A stretch of DNA of 35,184 bases, taken from NCBI RefSeq assembly GCF_035762905.1, contig NZ_DASUCC010000100.1, positions 1 through 35,184 on the forward strand. Reading direction: 5' to 3'. Source of the DNA: DASYTH01 sp035762905. Its GTDB lineage: Bacteria; Actinomycetota; Actinomycetes; Mycobacteriales; Pseudonocardiaceae. The notes under the pieces were generated by a model that saw only the letters and a list, made by a program, of their open reading frames with translations, was not told the origin of the DNA and made no database searches. The translations under genes were made by a program, and so were the position numbers. Shown here piece by piece: positions 15,913 to 21,612 of this stretch; within the stretch, counting starts at the first letter, position 1, and each line of letters opens with the position of its first letter.

Positions 15913-16887
15913 TCAGGATGGCATTCCGTAGCGGGTGGCGAGTGCGGCGGCGCGGTTGCGCAGGGAGGTGCGTAACCATTGCGGGGCCAGGGCTTCCGCG
16001 TTGGTGGCGAGCTGCCACAGGGCCCATTCGGCGTGCCGGGAGTCTTGGAAGGTCACTTCCAGCCGCAACCAGCCGTCCGTGTCGGCTTGTTCGGCGCGGA
16101 CGGCCAGCGCGGTGCCCGCCAGGTCCGCGCGCCGCGCCGGGTCCACCCGGGCCAGCACGGTGACCTGGTCGGCGCCGGTTCGGAACCGGGTGCCGCGGTC
16201 CTGCCAGGCCCGGTCCAGATCGACCCGGTCCGGTCGCTGTGCGGGTTCGGCGAGTTCCTCGGCGGCCAGGACCCGGGACAGCCGGTAGGTGCGGTCCGCA
16301 CCCGACCGCCTGGCCAGCAGGTAGCCCTGGCCGCGGGCGGTGACCAGGCCGATCGGGTCCACCGTGCGCCACTTCGGGGTCTGGTCGGCGGCCGCGTAGT
16401 GGATGCGCAGCTTGTGTCCGGCGAACACGGCCCGCCGGATCTCGGTCACGATGGGCTCGGGCACCTCCTCGGCGACCAGCCTGCGGGCGAGGAGGTCGGT
16501 CTCCGGGTCGATGAGCAGGCGTTGGGCCGCGCCGGCCGCGGTGGCCCGATCGCGTTCGGGTAGCGCGTCGACCACCTTGCGCATGGCCGAAGCGAGCGCC
16601 GAGCCGAGGCCGAATGCCTGCCCGGCACGCCGCGATCCGGCGACCAGCAGGGCAAGCGCCTCGTCGTGGTTCAGTCCGGTGAGCTCGGTCTGAAAACCGG
16701 GCAGCAACGCGAAACCGCCGTGCCGGCCGCGTTCGGCGTAGACCGGGACGCCGGCCGCGGACAGCGCCTCGATGTCGCGCAGCACGGTGCGGGTGGACAC
16801 CTCCAGCTCGCGGGCCAGCGCGGCCGCGGACAGCCGGCCGTGCTGGCGCAGCAGCAGCACCAGCGACACCAACCGGTCGGCGCGCAT
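15913..16887 (-). CDS. HTH-WYL domain transcriptional regulator
   Basis: The 324-residue protein begins MRADRLVSLVLLLRQHGRLS, an HTH_11/DeoR-like winged helix (about 1-57) with LARELEVSTRTVLRDIEALS. A WYL ligand-binding domain follows (about 135-215): RIHYAAADQTPKWRTVDPIG, then QGYLLARRSGADRTYRLSR, where YLLA stands at the WYL position. A WCX-type C-terminal extension completes it. These proteins sense small molecules or nucleic acid and repress or activate nearby genes. It is divergent from the SnoaL-like gene over 60 bp that contain a perfect 8-bp inverted repeat, its likely operator. The start has no clear ribosome binding site, so a short or absent leader is possible. Confidence 0.9.
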   Translation of the reverse strand: MRADRLVSLVLLLRQHGRLSAAALARELEVSTRTVLRDIEALSAAGVPVYAERGRHGGFALLPGFQTELTGLNHDEALALLVAGSRRAGQAFGLGSALASAMRKVVDALPERDRATAAGAAQRLLIDPETDLLARRLVAEEVPEPIVTEIRRAVFAGHKLRIHYAAADQTPKWRTVDPIGLVTARGQGYLLARRSGADRTYRLSRVLAAEELAEPAQRPDRVDLDRAWQDRGTRFRTGADQVTVLARVDPARRADLAGTALAVRAEQADTDGWLRLEVTFQDSRHAEWALWQLATNAEALAPQWLRTSLRNRAAALATRYGMPS

Positions 16888-16907
16888 GGCGAGAACTTTA
16901 GCCAATA

Positions 16908-16926
16908 CACGACATAGGATGTCGTG
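16908..16926. promoter_or_regulatory. Inverted-repeat operator between WYL regulator and SnoaL-like gene
   Basis: CACGACAT (16908-16915), spacer AGG, ATGTCGTG (16919-16926) form a perfect dyad with 8-bp arms. It is centred 30 bp from each start codon, ideal for a dimeric regulator controlling both genes. Confidence 0.72.
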
Positions 16927-16947
16927 ATTCGTTGGGAGGCTACCGGC

Positions 16948-17301
16948 ATGACAGGCAGGACAGTGGCCACTGAGCCGAACGAGTTGGGCAGGTACTTCAT
17001 CGAGCGCGGCACCGCGGGCGACGTCGACGGGCTGGTGGCGTTGTACGAGCCGGACGCCGTGCTGGCGTTTCCGCCGGGCAACCTCGCGACCGGACATGCG
17101 GAGATCCGCACGGTGTACCAGCGGTTCGTCGCGGCCGCGCCGGTGCTCTCGCCGGGGAGGCAGCATCCGGCGCTGGTGAGCGGCGACCTGGCACTGACCG
17201 TGACCACGCTGACCACCGGTGAGCTGACCGTCGAGATCGCCCGCCGCCAGTCGGACGGGTCCTGGCTGTGGGCCGTGGACCAGCCGGTACTCGTGCCGTA
17301 G
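16948..17301 (+). CDS. SnoaL-like / NTF2-fold protein
   Basis: The 117-residue protein has the cone-shaped NTF2-fold pattern: an initial helix LGRYFIERGTAGDVDGLVALY, then EPDAVLAFPPGNLATGHAEI and VYQRFVAA (about 30-65), and paired C-terminal strands LALTVTTLTTGELTVEIARR and WLWAVDQPVLV. Members are small cyclases, isomerases or binding proteins; the specific function is not predictable. GGGAGG lies 8 nt before this ATG; an in-frame GTG eight codons upstream falls inside the operator and is less likely. It is followed after 17 nt by the DUF488 gene and is probably controlled by the divergent WYL regulator. Confidence 0.82.
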   Translation: MTGRTVATEPNELGRYFIERGTAGDVDGLVALYEPDAVLAFPPGNLATGHAEIRTVYQRFVAAAPVLSPGRQHPALVSGDLALTVTTLTTGELTVEIARRQSDGSWLWAVDQPVLVP

Positions 17302-17318
17302 CGGGGGTGGGAGCGGCG

Positions 17319-17804
17319 ATGAGGCGGATCGCGACGGTCGGCGTGTACGGCTTCACGGCCGGAGCCTTCATCGAGACGCTCACCGGTGCTGGCGTGGGGT
17401 TGCTGCTCGACCTCCGCCAGCGCCGCGGCGTTCGGGGCCCCGAGTACGCCTGGGCGAACTCGGCGCGGCTGCAGGAGGCGCTCGCCGCGGCGGGGATCGG
17501 GTACCGGCACGTGAAGGAACTGGCGCCGACGACCGAGCTGCGCCAGCTCCAGTACCGCGAGGACGACCGCCAGGGCGTGGGCAAGCGCAACCGGGTCGAG
17601 CTGGCGCCCGAGTACGCGGAGCGCTACACCCGGGAGATCCTCGACCCGTTCGACCTGGGCGCGCTCGTGGCGCAGCTGCCGAGCGACTCGGCGACCGCGC
17701 TCTTCTGCGTGGAGCGCGATCCGGAGGCATGTCACCGCTCACTCGTGGCGGCGCGGCTGCGCGTCGAGCACGGCCTGCCGGTCACCGACCTGCGCCCGGG
17801 CTGA
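17319..17804 (+). CDS. DUF488-domain protein
   Basis: The 161-residue protein has the DUF488 layout: an N-terminal ATVGVYGFTAGAFIETL, then VGLLLDLRQRRGVRGPEYA (about 25-43), an EL-x-P-T central region, and the C-terminal ALFCVERDPEACHRSLVA (about 127-144) with the conserved C-x-E-x(5)-CHR pattern. The family's biochemical function is not established. The ATG has GGGAG about 5 nt upstream and lies 17 nt after the SnoaL-like gene, so the two probably form an operon under the WYL regulator. Confidence 0.87.
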   Translation: MRRIATVGVYGFTAGAFIETLTGAGVGLLLDLRQRRGVRGPEYAWANSARLQEALAAAGIGYRHVKELAPTTELRQLQYREDDRQGVGKRNRVELAPEYAERYTREILDPFDLGALVAQLPSDSATALFCVERDPEACHRSLVAARLRVEHGLPVTDLRPG

Positions 17805-17814
17805 GCCAGGTCCA

Positions 17815-18054
17815 TCACCGGGGGTCGTCGGCCCCGGCCCTGATCCGGCGCACGCCCTCTGCGGCCAGCACGGCCAGCCGTTCCAGGCTGTCCAGGTCGG
17901 CGAAGTCCATGATCACGTCCGGGCCGTCGGGACCGAACCGGATCGTCGAGGCCTCGCCGCCGTCCCGGTCCACCTCCAGGGTGATCTCCACGCCGGCGTG
18001 CACCCCGACGTTCGCGTACACCGAGGGGGAGTCGTTCCTGCCGCTCGCTCCCAT
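17815..18054 (-). CDS. Small hypothetical protein beside the XRE-DUF397 locus
   Basis: The 79-residue protein begins MGASGRNDSPSVYANVGVHA and contains VEITLEVDRDGGEAS and a FADLDSLERLAVLAAEGVRR helix. It has no signal peptide or membrane segment, and I do not recognise a named family. AGGAGG lies 6 nt before the ATG, a strong support for the start. It is convergent with DUF488 (10-nt gap) and divergent from the XRE regulator, sharing an 87-bp promoter with TGTCTA/TAGACA boxes, so it is a likely direct target of that regulator. Confidence 0.7.
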   Translation of the reverse strand: MGASGRNDSPSVYANVGVHAGVEITLEVDRDGGEASTIRFGPDGPDVIMDFADLDSLERLAVLAAEGVRRIRAGADDPR

Positions 18055-18065
18055 GGGCTGCCTCC

Positions 18066-18098
18066 TGTCTACTAGACATGCTGCTCGTATGGTAGACA
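18066..18098. promoter_or_regulatory. Operator candidate: TGTCTA-C-TAGACA dyad plus a third TAGACA half-site
   Basis: A perfect dyad TGTCTACTAGACA lies at 18066-18078 and a further TAGACA at 18093-18098. They sit between the small minus-strand gene and the XRE regulator, close to the small gene's ribosome binding site. A candidate -10 TAGGAT for the XRE gene is at 18129-18134. The XRE protein is the obvious candidate binder; this is inferred. Confidence 0.55.
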
Positions 18099-18141
18099 GT
18101 CGGCAATGCTCCATTCGGGCGACCCGGCTAGGATGTGTCTC

Positions 18142-19002
18142 ATGCCTGTAGCCACCGACGGCGTGACGCCAAGGGCGCGGGCGCTGGCCGCGGCCATTCG
18201 CACGATCCGGGAGCGTTCCGGGATCAGCGGACGCAAGCTCAGCGCTCAGCTCGGAATGAGTCACGGCACGGTGTCGCACTGGGAGACCAGCCGGCGGATC
18301 CCCACGGTCGAGGACGTCGCGTCCTTCCTCGGGGTGCTCGGCGTCGTTGGCGAGGAGCGGCAACGGATCCTCGACCTGGCCCGCCACGCGGCCGAGCCGA
18401 ACTGGCTCACCGTGGGCATGCCCGGCATCCCGCAGCAGTTGGCCGGCGCGTGGGAGTGTGAACGCGCGGCATCGGCGATCGTGGAATGGGCGCCGATGAT
18501 CATCCCCGGCCTATTGCAGACACCCGAGTACGCACGTGCAACCGCCACTGCAAGCGGCTTGTCCGAGCATGAGGTGGAGTCGAGGGTGATGGTCCGGAAC
18601 AGCCGCCGCGAGGTCATCGAGCGGCGCAGCGACCCCGTGCTGTTCGAGGCGCTGATCGGCGAGGTCGCCCTGCGGGAGGTGATCGGTGGCACCGAGGTGC
18701 TGGCCGAGCAACTCCGCTTTCTGGGCAGCATGGCGAAGCGGAAGAACGTGACCGTGCGTGTCATGCCGCTGCGGGTCGGCTGGCATCCCGGGTTCGCCGG
18801 GCCGTTCGTGCTGTACGACTTCCCGGACGCGCCGCCGGTCGTGCACTTCGAGCACTACAGCTCAGGTGCGTTCGTGCCCGATGCCGACGACGTGCAGGCA
18901 TACCGTGGAGCCGTGGAACAGCTCCGCGACAAGGCGATGAGCCCAGCCGCCTCGGCGAGGCTCATCGCGGAGATTGCCAAGGAAATGGAGACGGCGACAT
19001 GA
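18142..19002 (+). CDS. XRE-family regulator with DUF5753 domain
   Basis: The 286-residue protein starts MPVATDGVTPRARAL and has an N-terminal helix-turn-helix (about 14-70) with SGRKLSAQLGMSHGTVSHWE. A DUF5753 domain follows (about 95-280), recognised by IVEWAPMIIPGLLQTPEYAR, VLFEALIGEVALRE and the C-terminal SGAFVPDADDVQAYRGAVEQ. Such proteins occur in large numbers in Streptomyces and Pseudonocardiales, paired with DUF397 genes; studied members such as WhiJ influence development and antibiotic production. Its stop overlaps the DUF397 start (ATGA). A more upstream ATG would run into the putative operator, so this start, about 8 nt after TAGGAT, is preferred and may give a near-leaderless transcript. 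Confidence 0.9.
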   Translation: MPVATDGVTPRARALAAAIRTIRERSGISGRKLSAQLGMSHGTVSHWETSRRIPTVEDVASFLGVLGVVGEERQRILDLARHAAEPNWLTVGMPGIPQQLAGAWECERAASAIVEWAPMIIPGLLQTPEYARATATASGLSEHEVESRVMVRNSRREVIERRSDPVLFEALIGEVALREVIGGTEVLAEQLRFLGSMAKRKNVTVRVMPLRVGWHPGFAGPFVLYDFPDAPPVVHFEHYSSGAFVPDADDVQAYRGAVEQLRDKAMSPAASARLIAEIAKEMETAT

Positions 19003-19226
19003 ACGCCATCCAGTGGCGCAAGAGCAGCTATTCCAACCCGAACGGAAACTGCGTCGAGCTGGGTCTCGACTGGCGCAAGAGCAGCTATTCCAACCCGAAT
19101 GGGGAGTGCGTCGAGTTGGCGGCTGCCGGGTTGGTGCGCGACAGCAAGAACACGGGTGGGCCGGTGCTTCGGGTCGATCTTCCCGCGCTCGTGGCGGCGG
19201 TCAAGGTGGGCCGGCTCGACCGCTGA
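18999..19226 (+). CDS. DUF397 protein with internally duplicated core
   Basis: The 75-residue protein carries the DUF397 core twice: WRKSSYSNPNGNCVEL (about 6-21) and WRKSSYSNPNGECVEL (about 25-40), then VRDSKNTGGPVLRVD and a C-terminal VKVGRLDR. Normal DUF397 proteins are about 60 residues with one core. The DNA shows a 57-bp tandem repeat, so the extra copy arose by in-frame duplication. The start overlaps the XRE stop by 4 nt, which couples translation. DUF397 proteins act as partners of their cognate XRE regulators. Confidence 0.88.
   Translation: MNAIQWRKSSYSNPNGNCVELGLDWRKSSYSNPNGECVELAAAGLVRDSKNTGGPVLRVDLPALVAAVKVGRLDR
19014..19127 (+). repeat. 57-bp in-frame tandem duplication within the DUF397 gene
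   Basis: Unit 1 is 19014-19070 and unit 2 is 19071-19127. Their first 29 bases (TGGCGCAAGAGCAGC onward) are identical, the middle differs at a few positions, and the last codons diverge. The good preservation suggests a recent event. Confidence 0.85.
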
Positions 19227-19279
19227 CCAACCCCCGCTCCGGTGCGCCGCCGCGGCGGGAGCCCGGATAGCGTGCCGCC

Positions 19280-20254
19280 ATGGTTCGCACCCGGCTCTAC
19301 CGCGACGGCGCGCTGGCCGCCGAGGACTTTCCGGTCGCCGACGTCGCCGAGCACCTGCGCGATCCGGCCGCCACGGTGTGGGTGGGCATGACCGCGCCGA
19401 CCCGGGACGATCTCGCCGGCATCGCCGAGGAATTGGGGCTGCACGAGCTGGCCATCGAGGACGCCACCTCGGACCGGCACCAGCGGCCGAAGCTGGACCG
19501 CTATGACGGGCACCTGTTCCTGGTCGCCTACCAGACCCGGCTCGACCCGGCCAGCGGCGCGCTGGCCACGCACGAGATCGCCGCGTTCGTCACCGGCAAC
19601 GCGCTGGTCACCGTGCACCCGGACGCGCACCCCGATGTCGACGGCGTGCTCGCCCGCTGGGACTCGGCCCAGGAGCACGCCGCTGCCGGGGTGGCGTTCC
19701 TGCTGCACGGCCTGCTCGACCAGATCGCGGCCACCCAGTTCGACGCCGCCCAGGCCCTCGACGACGAGTTCGAGTCCCTCGAGGACATGGTGTTCGACGA
19801 CCGCGCCGACCACCGCAGCATCCAGCGCCGCGCCCTACGCCTGCGCAAGAGCCTGACCCGACTCCGTCAGGTGGCCCTGCCCATGCGCGACCTGCTCGCC
19901 GACCTGCTCAAACCCGACGCGGTCCCGGGGATCGGCCCGCTCGCCCCGTACTTCCAGGACGTCCACGACCGCGTCCTGCGCACCGCCGAGAACATCCTGT
20001 CCCTGCGCGAACTCGTCGCCATCATCCGCGAGACCCAGCTCGGCATCCAGGCCAACCGCCTCAACAGCGTCATGAAGAAGGTCACCAGCTGGGCCGCCAT
20101 CATCGCCGTCCCCACCGCGATCACCGGCTTCTACGGCCAGAACCTCCCCTACCCCGGCGCCGAGCAACTGTCCGGCTTCTGGGTCTCCACCACCCTCATC
20201 GTCCTCCTGTCCGGCGGCCTCTACGTCCTCTTCAAACGCCGCGACTGGCTGTAG
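19280..20254 (+). CDS. corA: CorA-like Mg2+/divalent cation channel with GQN in place of GMN
   Basis: The 324-residue protein has a cytosolic alpha/beta N-terminal domain and a long helix (about 150-265) ending NRLNSVMKKVTSWAAIIAVPTAITGFYG. Two C-terminal membrane helices follow (about 268-284 and 300-316). The pore motif of CorA, normally GMN, reads GQN at 286-288 (FYGQNLPYPG). The family imports Mg2+, Co2+ or Ni2+ as pentamers. The C-terminus KRRDWL is typical. The start lies in a region without a clear ribosome binding site. It is convergent with the S1 protease gene. Metal preference could differ from classic CorA given the M to Q change. Confidence 0.9.
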   Translation: MVRTRLYRDGALAAEDFPVADVAEHLRDPAATVWVGMTAPTRDDLAGIAEELGLHELAIEDATSDRHQRPKLDRYDGHLFLVAYQTRLDPASGALATHEIAAFVTGNALVTVHPDAHPDVDGVLARWDSAQEHAAAGVAFLLHGLLDQIAATQFDAAQALDDEFESLEDMVFDDRADHRSIQRRALRLRKSLTRLRQVALPMRDLLADLLKPDAVPGIGPLAPYFQDVHDRVLRTAENILSLRELVAIIRETQLGIQANRLNSVMKKVTSWAAIIAVPTAITGFYGQNLPYPGAEQLSGFWVSTTLIVLLSGGLYVLFKRRDWL

Positions 20255-20268
20255 CAGAGGACGTAGAG
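20219..20268. terminator. Long-stem inverted repeat spanning the corA stop codon
   Basis: CTCTACGTCCTCT (20219-20231) and AGAGGACGTAGAG (20256-20268) form a perfect 13-bp stem with a 24-nt loop. It includes the last corA codons and stop, and precedes the end of the convergent protease gene by 14 nt. A shared bidirectional terminator is likely; the coding overlap is unusual. Confidence 0.5.
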
Positions 20269-20281
20269 ACCCGTCTCCCGG

Positions 20282-21400
20282 TCAGAAGACCCAGATGCCG
20301 TAGGCGGCGAGCACCTCGACCACCGGCTGGAAGAACGTGATTCCGCCGCCGCCGCCCGAGGTGAGGCCGAACGCCCACGGTCCGGCGAACCACGGGCCGC
20401 CGCTGTCGCCCGGCGCGGCGACGACGTTGGTCGCGGCCATGTCACCCACGCACCCCTCGGGATAGCAGACGACCTGGCCGAGGGCGAGCACGCCACCGCA
20501 GGTCAGGAAGGTGGTGGCGCCGCTCTTGCAGATCGCCATGCCCTGCACCGGCCAGGCCGCGGTGACGATGTCCTGGAACGCGCCGTTCCACAGGTACACG
20601 TTGCCCGGCTGGGGCAGCCCGCCGTCGTTGCGGATCAGCCCGAAGTCGTTGCCGGGGAAGCTGAAATGGATGGACGGGCCGTAGAAGCGCCCGGTGGAAC
20701 CGTCCAGCCACGCCGGGATCGCCCTGGTGCAGTGCCCCGCGGTGATGCCGGTGTTGAACGTGGTGCTGAAACCCAGCGTGCAGACGCCGCCGTTGACGAT
20801 CGGGAAACCACCGGAGATCAGCTTGCCGAACGTGCCGTTCACCTTCTCGACCCGCACCGCGCCGCCGAACGTGCCCGCGGTGTCCAGCATCCCGGACAGC
20901 CCGGCAGCCGGGGCATTCTTGCCGACCCGCAGGACGACCTGGTTCGCCTCGACGTCGATGCCGACCGCGGTGTCGGTCACCTTGGCCGCGGCCAGAGTGT
21001 CCCGAATGGACTCGAGTTCCTTCTGGCTGCGCTGGACCACCCGCGTCTCGGCGCCGGCCGCGCGCACCGTGGCCGCGGCCGCCGAGTCCAGGACGTTGAC
21101 CACGACGGTGTTGTTGGCCTGATCCAGCCAGACTCCGGCGGACCGGGCGCCGAGCGTGCTCGCCAGCCGCTCGCCGAGTTGGATCCTGGCCGGCTGGGAG
21201 GCGAGTCGCTGCGCCGCCTCGGCCGGGCTCAGGCCCTGCTCGGCGAACGCGGCGACCGCGGCCGCGGCGACCTCCGGCGCGTAGCCGTCGACCGCCGGCG
21301 CGGCCTGCGCCCCGGTGGCCCCCAACGGAACGATGGCCGCGGTCGTCGCGGCCACCACTAACGCACGTACCGCTCTTCTTCGCGTGCGTATCACTGTCAC
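20282..21400 (-). CDS. Secreted S1 family serine protease (streptogrisin / alpha-lytic type) with prodomain
   Basis: The 372-residue preproprotease has a signal peptide (about 1-33, ending GAQAA) and a prodomain (about 35-190) of the alpha-lytic protease type, with GERLASTLGARSAGVWLD. The mature chymotrypsin-fold domain starts near ISGGFPIVNGG (about 195). The catalytic triad is visible: H223 in TAGHC, D252 in NDFGL, S333 in PGDSGGPW. Cysteines suited to disulphides flank the active site. It starts at GTG with AAAGGAAG upstream. The last two residues are VF with no extra C-terminal domain. It is divergent from the STAND regulator across about 210 bp. It could degrade external protein or process secreted peptides; neither is shown. 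Confidence 0.92.
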   Translation of the reverse strand: MTVIRTRRRAVRALVVAATTAAIVPLGATGAQAAPAVDGYAPEVAAAAVAAFAEQGLSPAEAAQRLASQPARIQLGERLASTLGARSAGVWLDQANNTVVVNVLDSAAAATVRAAGAETRVVQRSQKELESIRDTLAAAKVTDTAVGIDVEANQVVLRVGKNAPAAGLSGMLDTAGTFGGAVRVEKVNGTFGKLISGGFPIVNGGVCTLGFSTTFNTGITAGHCTRAIPAWLDGSTGRFYGPSIHFSFPGNDFGLIRNDGGLPQPGNVYLWNGAFQDIVTAAWPVQGMAICKSGATTFLTCGGVLALGQVVCYPEGCVGDMAATNVVAAPGDSGGPWFAGPWAFGLTSGGGGGITFFQPVVEVLAAYGIWVF

Positions 21401-21612
21401 GCACTTCCTTTCCGTGCATCGGCGGCAATCCCGGTGGGAAATGCCCCACCTAGCCGAAGAACGTAGGAACCCGGCATGATCACTACCAGCGATCGGGCCG
21501 ACACGTAAGGTGCCCGTAACAATCGGATCCGACCATCACGGTCCGGCGCGATCACCCGCACCCGCGCCGTCCCGCGACTACTGTGATCAGTGAGCCGTAA
21601 CGGTTTCGATGG
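21401..21612. promoter_or_regulatory. Divergent promoter region between S1 protease and STAND regulator
   Basis: The 212-bp gap is less G/C-rich in the middle. On the minus strand a candidate promoter for the protease reads TTACGT, 17 nt, TAGTGA. On the plus side the segment CTACTGTGATCAGTGAG precedes the regulator start by about 30 bp, and TACTGT could serve as its -10. No strong dyad was found. Confidence 0.3.
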
